A stretch of DNA of 64,000 nt from Candidatus Obscuribacter sp. (GTDB lineage Bacteria > Cyanobacteriota > Vampirovibrionia > Obscuribacterales > Obscuribacteraceae), in assembly GCA_016718315.1 (NCBI GenBank), contig JADKDV010000005.1, positions 803,305 through 867,304 on the forward strand. The letters run 5' to 3'. Under the pieces are notes generated by a model. The model made no database searches, was not told the DNA's origin, and saw only the letters and a list, made by a program, of their open reading frames with translations. Within the stretch, counting starts at the first letter, position 1, and each line of letters opens with the position of its first letter. Position numbers and translations under genes: made by a program. Shown one piece after another: positions 37,715 through 47,590 of the stretch.

Positions 37715-40165
37715 ATGAAAATTCCAGACGACATTTCGCGTACGTTTAAGGTGGCTATTGCAGGCGGAAATACTCATTTGTCTAACGAACCTCTTCCTTC
37801 GGGCTCCTATAAAAAGATCTGTCTGACTTGCGGCAAAGAGTTTGCGGAAGAAGTCTTGCTCTGTCCAGATGACGATGAGCTTTTGACACCGGTCAAAGCC
37901 GACACTTTAATTGGCACAGTGCTGGCCGGTAAGTACGAAATTTTAGAAAAGCTCGGTGCCGGTGGCATGGGGCTTGTATACAAAGCGCGCCATACTCTGA
38001 TGAAGCGTATGGTGGCAATTAAGATCATGCTGCCCCAGTTGATAGCCAGTGTTTCAGCTCTCAAGCGTTTTAAGCAAGAAGCCCAGGCCGCTAGCAACCT
38101 CAACCATCCAAACATCCTTACGGTTTTTGATTTTGGTGTAACTCCAGATGGCATGCCTTATCTGGTCATGGACTTTTTAGAGGGCACCAATCTCTCCAAG
38201 ATATTAGAAGCTGGAACAGCCCTGCCTGTTGGTACGGCTGTTGATGTATTTATCCAGAGTTGTTCAGCACTATCCCATGCCCACAAAAAAGGGATTGTGC
38301 ACCGAGACCTTAAGCCAGCCAATATCATGCTTGTAGAGTACGAAGGTCGTCAAAACTTTGTCAAAATCGTAGACTTTGGCATGGCTAAGATTACTGGCGC
38401 GGTGGATGGTGAAGGCGAAGACCTGACTAAGTCCGGCGAAGTCTTTGGTAGTCCTCTATACATGAGTCCAGAGCAGTGCATGGGTAAAGTGCTCGATGCC
38501 CGCTCCGATATCTACAGTCTCGGTTGTGTGATTTATCGTACTCTTACTGGCTGCACCGCTGTTAGTGGCACAAGCGCAATAGAGTGTTTTTCGCATCACG
38601 TCAACTCGCTGCCCCGTCCATTTGCCGAAGCCTGCCCCGGTGCTGAGTTTCCCGAGGGACTGGAAGCAATTGTGATGAAGTCTGTGGCTAAGGATCCAGA
38701 TGATCGCTATCAGACTATGGATGAGCTTAAAGACTCATTGCTTGCTCTAGCAGGCATTGATTTTAGCTCGATGTATAGCAGCCTCGGTGGCGCTAATATC
38801 AGTCAACACGATACAGTGTTGCAGAGTAGTTATGGCTCCAGTAGTCACTATTCACAAAACTCTATGATGGCTGCCAATAATAGCTCATCGCAATTGCCGG
38901 CTCAAAGTAACGCCGATAGCACTCCCAGTCTTAATTTGACTCGCAATGATGCCTCTACTGGTGGGCAAAGTGCTCTACAAAATGTGGCATCGACATCAAG
39001 TAGCCCACAGCGTCAAACTGGCGAGAGCGCGCAGCCACAAGAGAGCGGTAACTTTGCTCCAAATGCTCAGCCTGTCCCTCAAAAGGGCTTACCCGTAGCC
39101 CTCATTGCTATAGCGGCGGTAGTAGTAATTGGTGGTGGCACAGCACTGTTTATGGCAGGTCGCTCCACAGACCGCGGCAATAGCAATAACAGTGGCAATA
39201 ACTCCAGCAGTACGACTGCTATCCCCGACAAGCAAGCTAGCTTTGATGATCTTATACGTGGCGGTAGGGCTGCTTATGATCACGCTGACTATGCCGAAGC
39301 ACTCAATAAATTTGAACTTGCTTTAGCCAAAGCCAAAGAAAACGGTCGCTACGAAAGACAATATCCCGAAGCTCAGCTCTGTATCGGTAAGGCTTGTCTT
39401 GAGCTTGGTCAGTACGATAAGGCAATAACTGCTTATCAGGCTGTCATCAAAACCAGAGAATCAAGCCATAACATGAATGCTACAGATGCCTCTGAAGCAC
39501 TCAATGATCTCGGTAATGTCTATCTTGCCAGAGACAACTTTAAAGAAGCCAAAATCTACTTCGATAAAGCTCTCGCTATTCGCAAGACTTACACCGGTGA
39601 CGATGCTGTCAAGGTCTCAGAATCGCTCTCTGGTCTTGGTAATTTGGCACTTGCCAAAGGTGAGTTTCAAAAGGCGCAGGGCATACTTTTGCAGGCTATG
39701 GCCATCGTCGACAAATCTCCATCGGTAGATGCCATCGACAAAGCGTCAGTGCAAAACGCACTGGGTCAGAGCTATCAATATCTAGGCAAGCTCACTCAGG
39801 CAAAGGCTCTCTATGAGCAAGCCCTCGATTTGCGTCAAAAAAATCTTAGTCCCGATAATCCAGCTATTGCTGACTCACTTTTGTGTCTTGGTACACTAGA
39901 GTTTCGCAATCGCAATTATGACCACTCCGAAGAACTGCTCAATCGCGCCAAAGAGATAGCCGAAAGGTCGCCTAGCTTTAACCAGGAAAAGCTTGCCGAT
40001 ATTCAGTTTTGCCTTGGTGTCTTATATGACCAACGCAAAAACAAAACCAAAGCAATTGAGATGATCACTAGTGCCTTAAACATCAGGCAGCAAATCTTTG
40101 GACCAAAGGACGCTGCCACCGTTGAGACTCAGAAGTATTTAAATCAACTCAAGAGTCATCGCTAA
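37715..40165 (+). CDS. Transmembrane Ser/Thr protein kinase with C-terminal TPRs
   Basis: An 816-residue protein. Before the kinase is a small cysteine motif (Cys36, Cys39, Cys50: ICLTCGKEF...LLCPDDD) that looks like half a zinc ribbon. The kinase domain (about 73-350) has GAGGMGLVY, Lys103 (AIKIM), Asp198 in HRDLKPAN, DFG at 220-222 and GSPLYMSPEQC. A Ser/Gln/Asn-rich linker (350-455) leads to one membrane helix (about 458-482). The remainder (about 508-816) has around six TPRs of the kinesin-light-chain/NB-ARC-associated type (AIRKTYTGDDAVKVSES, ALDLRQKNLSPDNPA, ALNIRQQIFGPKDAA), placed outside the cytoplasm. Such kinase-TPR fusions are common in cyanobacteria-related and planctomycete-like lineages. 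Confidence 0.93.
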   Translation: MKIPDDISRTFKVAIAGGNTHLSNEPLPSGSYKKICLTCGKEFAEEVLLCPDDDELLTPVKADTLIGTVLAGKYEILEKLGAGGMGLVYKARHTLMKRMVAIKIMLPQLIASVSALKRFKQEAQAASNLNHPNILTVFDFGVTPDGMPYLVMDFLEGTNLSKILEAGTALPVGTAVDVFIQSCSALSHAHKKGIVHRDLKPANIMLVEYEGRQNFVKIVDFGMAKITGAVDGEGEDLTKSGEVFGSPLYMSPEQCMGKVLDARSDIYSLGCVIYRTLTGCTAVSGTSAIECFSHHVNSLPRPFAEACPGAEFPEGLEAIVMKSVAKDPDDRYQTMDELKDSLLALAGIDFSSMYSSLGGANISQHDTVLQSSYGSSSHYSQNSMMAANNSSSQLPAQSNADSTPSLNLTRNDASTGGQSALQNVASTSSSPQRQTGESAQPQESGNFAPNAQPVPQKGLPVALIAIAAVVVIGGGTALFMAGRSTDRGNSNNSGNNSSSTTAIPDKQASFDDLIRGGRAAYDHADYAEALNKFELALAKAKENGRYERQYPEAQLCIGKACLELGQYDKAITAYQAVIKTRESSHNMNATDASEALNDLGNVYLARDNFKEAKIYFDKALAIRKTYTGDDAVKVSESLSGLGNLALAKGEFQKAQGILLQAMAIVDKSPSVDAIDKASVQNALGQSYQYLGKLTQAKALYEQALDLRQKNLSPDNPAIADSLLCLGTLEFRNRNYDHSEELLNRAKEIAERSPSFNQEKLADIQFCLGVLYDQRKNKTKAIEMITSALNIRQQIFGPKDAATVETQKYLNQLKSHR

Positions 40166-40212
40166 TCCTCAAGGTCCTTTAGTAAATCGGTCGCATTTGA
40201 ACGGTGGTGGTG

Positions 40213-41074
40213 ATGGCTAAAAAGATGCAGTTTGTGTCGGCGTGGTCTTTGCTATTGCTCTCAATTGCCTCTTTGACCGGTTGTGATCTCTTGGAGATGC
40301 GTCAGCCTCAACCAGTAAAACCTGCATATACTGTCCCCCTGGAGGCCAGGGGTGATGTACTCAGTGAGTTTGGCGTAGCTCGGAGGGGCGCACTTATAAA
40401 TGAGCTGGCTAAAAGCGGTATCTGGAGTGTTGTACCTGCACCTCAAAAACAACCGCTTGAGGCTCTCATACATTTGCCCTGGAGACCTTCTACGCAGGCA
40501 ATCTTGCGCATGACACCGTCTTACTTTTTGGATAGTAAGGACAAATTTGTCAAAGAAGCTGTCGGGGAGATTATCCATCCTGAGACCAGGAAACTGCCTG
40601 CTGATACTCATATCTCTACCTCTTATGGCGGGGGCGGCGGCTTTAATCAAGGCGATGAGACTTGCTATATGCAGGTGTTTGTATTTGTCCGTGATGACCA
40701 GGATCGCTCAACGGCTCGAGTAGAGAGTGACAATCAAGCAATTGCCGTCAGTGAGAGTTTTAAGCGCTCTGCAAAAGGCAATCTCTGGGCCCATAGTACA
40801 GTGCAACTAGCGGGCAGTGATCTCGCTATCTTTGTGCAAAGGCGCTGAGGCTAAAGGTAAGTCCTTTAACTGGGGCACAGATGGAGCACAGTCAGTAAAA
40901 GCTATTTGCGGTTGGTCTAAAGACCCGCAGCAAAAGTATTTCTTTGCCATTCCCTGGACACTCCCCGGAGACGGAGATGCAAGACTTGAGCAGTTTGGCT
41001 TTAGGCTTACATTTCAACCTTCGGACCCAGGACGTCCTGCCAAGGTATTGCTTGATCAATCTCCTTTGCGCTGA
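40213..41074 (+). CDS. Putative lipoprotein of unknown function, frameshifted
   Basis: About 286 residues after repair. The N-terminus AKKMQFVSAWSLLLLSIASL leads into the lipobox LTGC, so Cys at about residue 24 would be lipid-modified. The mature part shows no recognised domain. The start is a GTGGTGGTGATG run; the ATG at 40213 is chosen. One extra A in AAA (40838-40840) breaks the frame: the raw reading stops at 40848 as FVQRR, and the continuing frame reads GAEAKGKSFNWGTDGAQ. It follows the TPR kinase by 47 bases and may share its transcript. Confidence 0.65.
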
Positions 41075-41122
41075 GCAGCAAGACCGACCTTAGGCTACAA
41101 TTATTACCAGGTAGGAGTAACT

Positions 41123-42080
41123 ATGCGTCTAGATTTAAATGGTCTACTTCTTTTACTTGTAGTGTTTACTGTCTTTTCTTTTTTCTCCAAGATAAACTGG
41201 TTAGCAGATCTTGTTTGTGAGTTTAGGCTTTATCTCGTTGCTTTTGCAGTCCTTGGGCTATTGCTGGTGGCAATCAGGCGCAAAAAGCTCAAAAATCCGC
41301 TTTTGTTAGCCATCGGTGGCATTGTCTGTCTCATTGCCAATCTTGTGCCGGTCTGGCTTGTGCCCACTGCTGCAAAGGTTTGACAGCGAGGAGCCATCTC
41401 GTGCTTTGACAGTTTTGCAGTTTAATATCAACTCTCACAATCCTAGCAAGCAAGAGATATTGAGCCATATCCGTAAAGTAAATGCGGATATCGTTTGCAT
41501 CGAAGAAGTCAGTCAGTGGTGGGCCGAAAACTTTGAAGAGTTAATGGACATCTATCCAGATTTGAGAGTAAGAGCACGCACAGATAATTTTGGCATAGCC
41601 ATACTGAGTAAATTACCGGTGACAGATGCCCGCATCCTGGGCTTAACCGAAGCCAATGTGCCTACTTTGGCAATTGAAGTAAAAGGGCCAAAGGATACAC
41701 CAATAGTGGTGGTGGCAACACATCCTGTGCCGCCTGTAAGTACGATGAATTATGACTATCGCAATAAGCAAACAGATAGTCTGGCTAACTATTTAAATGA
41801 ACGCAGAGCAAAGCCTGGCACTAAGCCAAAAGTAATAGTTTGTGGCGATTTTAATGCTACATCCTGGACTGCTATGCTCTCTGATTTTATGACTAAGGCC
41901 AACTTGCGCGAGGTCAAGCCATTAGCGCCAATGCCCACCTGGCCCAGCATGTGGGTTATGCCTGCGCGCATTTCGATTGATCATATTTTTGTCTCGCCTG
42001 ACATAGAGTTTGAGCGCGTGTCTGTAGAGGACAACTGTCTATCTGATCATATGTCTATCGTGGCTAAGTTGCAGATTTAG
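41123..42080 (+). CDS. Membrane-anchored endonuclease/exonuclease/phosphatase-fold protein, frameshifted
   Basis: About 318 residues after repair, with AGGAG before the ATG. Two or three membrane helices occupy residues 1-80. The catalytic part has LQFNINSHNPSK, then CIEEVS (metal-binding Glu), VCGDFNAT and the terminal SDHMSIVAKL, the four hallmarks of the fold. Substrates in the family range from DNA to phospholipids and sphingomyelin; the membrane anchor suggests a lipid or envelope phosphodiester. One extra A in AAA at 41374-41376 breaks the frame, raw stop at 41383; repair gives TAARFDSEEPSRALTV. Confidence 0.82.
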
Positions 42081-42084
42081 AGTC

Positions 42085-43942
42085 TTAGACCGGTACAATC
42101 GTATGGGCAAAGATGTTTTCTGTGACCATCACCTTTTTGCGATCGAGATACTCCAGTACGCAAGTGACAAATGTAGCGTGGCTCCAGGTCAGTGGTGATA
42201 CCGACAGGGGCTCGTTGCTATATGGATGCACTTGCTCAGCCAGCACACCGGATGATAGCGCTCTTTGAGCGACCCATTCCATCAGTTCTACAGCTTCTTT
42301 GAGGTCCTCGGGGGAGCGTGCTGCCGCGATTTGATACTGAGCCAGCCACATGGTGCAAATAAACCAGGGGTTGCCTGGCACATTATCCACATCTTGCGAG
42401 ATCTGGTGATAGTAGTCGTTTTCGTAGCGAGCGACACCACCGACTTCGGTTTTGATCCAGAGGCGGTCCTTTATGGCTTGCATCGTAGATACTACTTTAG
42501 GGTCGAGTGGTGGCAGACCACCAAAGGCAAAGACGCTGTACATCGCTGCGTCTATTGTCATATCGAGGTCGTAGCCTTTGTCTGTGCGAGTGGCCATGCG
42601 GCAAAAGCGCTTGTGTTCTTCGCTCCACATATGAGTAATCATGACCTGCTTCACTTCTTCGGCAGCGGTTTGATATTCGTGGGCGCGGTGCACTTCGCCG
42701 AGAGCTTGAGCAAAGTTGGTAGTAGCATTGAGTCCAGCGATAACCGATGACACTGTAAAGAGATGCACATTCCAGCGCTCTTCCCAGAGGTCATAAGAGG
42801 GATTAGGCAATTTGGTCTCGGCGTCGCGGTAGCTAACAAGGAAGTCTGCCGCCTTAAAGACTAGCTTGTCTACAAGGGTGCGGACAAACTCTATATTGCG
42901 AAACTTACGGAAATGGTGCCAGAGTGACCACAATACCAGGGCTGTTTCGTCCTCTTGAATGGGCAAGGCTGGCTTGCCATCACGCAGCCAAGGGTGCCAG
43001 CTTGATGCTACTGATTTGTCTGGATTGTATTTGTGCATCAAATAACCTTCGTCTTTGATGACATCAGCACAAAAACCAAAAAACCTCTGGGTAATGTCTC
43101 TGTGACCGGCTTTGGGAGCGCTTAAATAGCTCGGTCACTTTGTGCGGTAGATTATGGAAGTCTACGTGTTCTGGATTGACCCAGAGGCGCCAGTAGTTTT
43201 GATTGCGAGGCACCATATGAGCAGGGTTTTCGCTGCGCACTTTGTGATCAAGAGCTACTACTTCTTCGTAGTTGTGACCCATACACATCCAGTAATGTGC
43301 TGTCACAGCCATTGTTGCTGGCACTGTGATGGATAGAGCGACGGTGGAGTCCACTGAGCCTTGCACAATGGGATTGCCACTGAGTTTGCCGTCTTCAGCA
43401 TCTTTGTAGGTGCCTTCTAGTCCGTCCATGCCCTTTTTGCCTACAGACCATTCGCTCACGCCAGTCTTTTGCTGTGTGGCGACATTGATTAAAAACCAGC
43501 GATTTTTTTTGTAGTGGATAACACTGTCGGTCTTTGGATCAAAAAAGGCGGTGTCACCTACTTCGTGTTCTGAGATACTAAAGTCTTGATGGAAAAATAC
43601 ACGGACATTGTGTTGTTTGCCATCGATTGACTTGATATGCAGTTCTCTCAGCAAAATATTGTCAAAACTGTCGACTAAGTCGTGGAAGCGCGCCTCAATA
43701 CCCAACCGGGTATTGCGCAGGACAACGTCTGTGACCAGTGTTTCTTTAAGATAGTTCTTTTCGATGTGCCAGTCTTCGTGGACCCAGCTAAACTCGCCAT
43801 CCACCCAAAAGCCCAGGTGATTAACCCGTCCAATTGTCTGGTTGTCTTGCCCCACCCGGGGGAAATAAATATCGCGGATTTGATACTGTCTATCAAAGTT
43901 AACCAGTACGTTGCCATTACCAATTGGAAGATCTCTAGGCAT
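42085..43942 (-). pseudogene. GH15-type glucoamylase/trehalase, disrupted with catalytic-domain deletion
   Basis: An N-terminal beta-sandwich (MPRDLPIGNGNVLVNFD onward, raw 43064-43942) precedes an (alpha/alpha)6 catalytic domain (raw 42085-43041 and further upstream). The catalytic glutamates remain: YDLWEERW and, near the C-terminus, AEQVHPYSNEPLS followed by PLTWSHATF. The joint is damaged. Reading goes from TELFKRS straight to KAGHRDITQRFFGFCADV in another frame. The intervening ~45-50 residues, which in this family include the substrate-binding WPRD motif, are missing. The loss could be a real deletion or an assembly collapse. Intact enzymes hydrolyse alpha-glucans or trehalose. If the deletion is real, the product should be inactive. 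Confidence 0.8.
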
Positions 43943-44062
43943 AAAGTCCTCATACGAAAGCTGCTAGTAAGTACACTGGGAGCGTCTAAAATGGTATGCC
44001 ATGCCAGCGTCCGAATAAAACCCTTTGGCAAGGTAAAATGACAATTTGGAGCAAATCACTTA

Positions 44063-45231
44063 ATGGAAGCACGCTTTGGCATTATCGAGCAGTTGGCACT
44101 TGCCCCCCTGGGAAGTGGACCACTTGATGGTACTACCTTTGCGGTTAAGGATTTATTTGCGATCAAGGGACGTGTTTGCGGCTTTGGCTCACCGGACTGG
44201 CAAGCCAGCCATGCTCCAGACAGCCGTAATGCCCCAGTCATCGATCTGCTGCGCTCAGCCGGGGCAGTCTGGAGTATGTGACTGTAAGCGATGAGCTGGC
44301 TTTGAGTCTTGATGGACTAAATACTCACTACCCATTGCCGATTAACAGGCAGTCACCGGACCGCATCTGTGGTGGCTCCTCCAGTGGCTCTGCCAGTGCC
44401 TGCGCCCACGAGCTGGTGGACTTTGCCCTGGGTACCGATACTGCTGGCTCGGTGAGGGTGCCAGCCGCATACTGTGGTCTATATGGGCTGAGACCGACCC
44501 ATGGAGCGATATCGGCTGAGGGTGTTTTACCGCTTGGTCCAAGGTTTGACACTGTGGGTGTAATGACCCGCGATGCAAAAATGCTTGAGCGGGTCACTAG
44601 TGTGCTTTTGCCTCAGTTTGGCAGGGACTGCGGTGTGCAAGAGACTATGTTTGTCGATAATCATATGCTCTCATTGCTTGACCAGCGCCTGGGCTTGCGC
44701 TGTGAAGAGACAATCGACAGATTTGCTCAACATTTTAAGCAAGTCAGGCGAGATGATTTTGGTTTTGATCTGGCTGCTTATGCCAATCATTACGCTGTGA
44801 TGCGTGGTTATGAGTCCTGGCAGAGGCATGGTCTTTGGTGGCAAGAGTATAAGCCCAAACTGCTCGCTGGTACTCATGAGCGCTTTGTCGCTGGCTCTAA
44901 AGTGACGCAGGCAGAGTATGAGCAGTCGCTCAAAGCATACAAACTAGTCAGACAAAAAATGCGAGACTTTTTTGTCTCTGGTGGTGTCATTTTTACACCG
45001 ACTGTCTGGACTTATGCACCTCTTTTGACCGCTTCAGCTGAGGAGCTTGCCTCCAATCGTCAGCGCAACATACTTTTGACTGCCTTATCCTTTTTTGCTG
45101 GTTTACCGCAGCTGACAATACCTGTCAAAATTGAGGCAGATAGTCGCTATCCGGCTACTTTTGGATTTTCTCTTATTGGTAATTATGGCAGTGATTTGGC
45201 GCTTACTAAACTTGCTTGTCAGCTTAGTTAG
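44063..45231 (+). CDS. Amidase-signature hydrolase, frameshifted
   Basis: About 389 residues after repair. It has the Ser-cisSer-Lys triad landmarks: Lys29 in FAVKDLF, ICGGSSSGSASA, and DTAGSVRVPAAYCG. The rest (LPLGPRFDTVGVMTRDA, SLIGNYGSDL) matches the amidase family that includes indole-acetamide hydrolase and AtzF-like enzymes. The frame breaks at about 44265-44285: SAGAVW continues as TVSDELALSLDGLN after roughly one lost base. The short N-terminus puts the lysine earlier than in GatA. It overlaps the convergent SGNH-like gene by eight bases. Substrate unknown. Confidence 0.8.
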
Positions 45232-46378
45232 CAAAAGCTTGTTTGTAGGCTTTTGTCTGTTTGAGCCAGGGAGTAAAAGCCGCTACAAATTTTGCTTGAC
45301 CACTTTTGTTGAGATGTACACAATCACTAAAGTCATTTGTAGTCAGATTGCTATTGAGCGGTGCTGCGTCAAAGTCTCCGCAGTCTGCGCCATACTGCTT
45401 AGCCAATTGTTTGATAGGCGCTTGCCAATTAGCGTCAGGGCATGTGATCAAATTGCGATTAGCCTCAGTCACAGGCATATTGATCAAGACTACTGGTAGC
45501 TGTTCTTTTTGAGCCGTTTCTAAAAGTCCTTTGAGACAAGCCAGCTGTTTGTCAAAGCGCGTACTATTAAAGGGCTGATAACGTTTGGTGTATTCATCAA
45601 GGTTGGAGTTGGCACTTGCTTTTGCAGTAGCAGAGGTTGCGGCATTATTTTTTATAATAGTCTTTTGGGCATTACTAGTGGCTTGGTTTGGTTTAAAGAT
45701 GTCTTTGCCACTGTCACTGACAGCATGTCTGTACAGGCTGACTACAGCCTGGTAGTGACTCTGGTGGCTGGAGGTGATTGCCTTAATTTCTTCTGTCAGT
45801 CCATCCGGTGTAAAACAGTTGAGCAAGTTGGGATAAAAGTGCAAATTGCTCTGCGAAAAATCGAGCATACGACTTATCGGTGTCTGGCTTAAATCATCCA
45901 TAGACAGGTTGTCGTGGAAGTCTCTGAATGAATAGGTAAGTACAAGCAGCTGGGGTTTTTGTCTGGTCTTGTAGAGCAATGTTTGGGTCAGTAAATAATC
46001 ATCCGAAATCAGTTTGCCGGGAGTGGCTAGCAAATCTACTTGAGCCAGAGCCGGGTCGCCCAAATCACGTCTTAGCGCCAGCGCATTGTCTTTATTGTCA
46101 TCAAATGGAGGCAATGCTGCTAGCGATAGAGATGAGCCCAGTACCAAAATCTGGGGTTTTTGCCTGGACATCAAAAAATTTGCTGTCACTTCGGTGTAGG
46201 TGACAATCCAGGCTGGAATAGATGCACTCAAAAGACTTTGCCAAGAATACATAAAGGTCGCAAGATAGAGCGTGCTGCATAAGCTTAGAGTAAGTAGTGT
46301 CGCGCTACCCAGGTAACAGGCAATAAGACTCTTTGAGTGATGGCAGTGTTCTAAAGTCTTGGTTTTAAATGCAAGCAT
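45224..46378 (-). CDS. SGNH-like membrane-anchored protein, possible O-acyltransfer partner
   Basis: A 384-residue protein. One membrane helix (about residues 20-45) precedes an extracytoplasmic domain with VLGSSLSLAA (block I serine-type motif) and, near the C-terminus, CVHLNKSGQAKF (Asp/His block). VLINMPVTEANRN lies between them. The arrangement resembles AlgX/AlgJ/DltD and DUF1574 proteins that complete O-acetylation with an MBOAT. A paralogue is encoded at 59535-60785. Its start abuts the pseC stop with no gap, tying it to the nonulosonic acid genes. The fold assignment is from motifs only. Confidence 0.68.
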   Translation of the reverse strand: MLAFKTKTLEHCHHSKSLIACYLGSATLLTLSLCSTLYLATFMYSWQSLLSASIPAWIVTYTEVTANFLMSRQKPQILVLGSSLSLAALPPFDDNKDNALALRRDLGDPALAQVDLLATPGKLISDDYLLTQTLLYKTRQKPQLLVLTYSFRDFHDNLSMDDLSQTPISRMLDFSQSNLHFYPNLLNCFTPDGLTEEIKAITSSHQSHYQAVVSLYRHAVSDSGKDIFKPNQATSNAQKTIIKNNAATSATAKASANSNLDEYTKRYQPFNSTRFDKQLACLKGLLETAQKEQLPVVLINMPVTEANRNLITCPDANWQAPIKQLAKQYGADCGDFDAAPLNSNLTTNDFSDCVHLNKSGQAKFVAAFTPWLKQTKAYKQAFAN

Positions 46379-47590
46379 TTACTTTGGCAGGTGGCTGGCA
46401 ATCTTGTTGAGGGCGTTTACTACATCGTCAACATCACTGTCAGTCATCGCCGGGAAAATTGGTAAACCGATTTCTCTTTGATAAAACTCTTCGGCACCAG
46501 GGCAGAGGCTTGCCCAGTCTCTATCATTTACATTATTTTGATAATAAGGCATTTGATAGGTGGGAATATAGTGCACCTGTACGCCGATGTTTTCGGCGTG
46601 CAAAGCCTCAAATACAAAACGTCTATTTTTGGACCTAGGAGTGTCTTTGACTAAAATTGGGAAGAGATGATAGGCGCTTTCTCTGTCATCGTGGGCGGTG
46701 GCGCATTGATAGTTTGGATGGTTGGCAAGTTTGGTGCGATAGAGGGCTGCGATCTCGCGGCGTCTCTTAACAAAAGTGTCTAGTTTAGTGATTTGACTTG
46801 TGCCCAGGGCGGCCTGGATGTCACAAAGGCGGTAGTTATAACCCAGCTCTTGCATCTCGTGATACCAGGGACCTTCGTCTCTGGTCAATTTGTCTTTGGC
46901 TTTTGTGATGCCATGACTGCGAAACAATAAAAGCTTGTCGTATAGCTTGTCGTCGTTGGTCAAAATCATTCCACCTTCGCCAGTTGTAATTGATTTGACT
47001 GGGTGGAAACTCATAGTTGAGAGCACTCCGGCAAACCCAGCTTTTTGACCTTGATAGGTAGCGCCAAGTGAGTGCGCCGCATCTACTATAAAGGGGACGC
47101 CGTGACTGGCTGCTAGTGCTTCTAGCTCGCGGTAGTGGCAAGGTTGTCCAGCAAAATCGATGCCGACAACTGCTTTGACTTCTGCCCTCGGTGCTTTTAA
47201 GCAATTTTGCTACTGAATCTACGTCAATAAGTCCGGTGTTTGGGTCCACATCGGCAAACAAAGGTTTTGCGCCAAGATAGAGTGCAGCATTGGACGTTGC
47301 GGCAAAAGTAATCGGAGCGGTGATTATCAAATCGCCGCTGCTGATACCCGCACTGTAGTAAGCGGCGTGCAAAGCTGCTGTGCCATTAGAAATTGCCACG
47401 GCGTATTTGACTCCAACCTCTTTAGCGACGGCATCCTCGAATACCTTAATACGCGGTCCTTGAGTTAAGAAGTCCGCCTTGAGGGCCTGGGACTACCGCT
47501 TTATGTCAGCATGGTCTATTAGCTGGTGACCATAGGGCAGCCAGGTATCGCGTACTGGTTTTCCACCATCTAGCGCAAGGCTAGATTTGA
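46379..47590 (-). CDS. pseC: UDP-4-amino-sugar aminotransferase PseC (DegT family), multiply frameshifted
   Basis: Converts the PseB product to UDP-4-amino-4,6-dideoxy-AltNAc with PLP. Reassembled fragments read DGGKPVRDTWLPYGHQLIDHADI, then (two further frames) ALKADFLTQGPRIKVFEDAVA, AVAISNGTAALHAAYYSAG, and VVGIDFAGQPCHY, matching PseC throughout. The PLP lysine is in SFHPVKSITTGEGG. Breaks: one extra T in TTTT at 47195-47198, an extra G at 47489-47491, and a missing T at 47500-47502 (plus-strand bases). The true start lies near 47575-47600, inside the 3' end of pseB, and could not be fixed. Raw pieces run 46379-47026 and 46836-47399. Three errors in one gene make sequence error more likely than decay. 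Confidence 0.78.
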
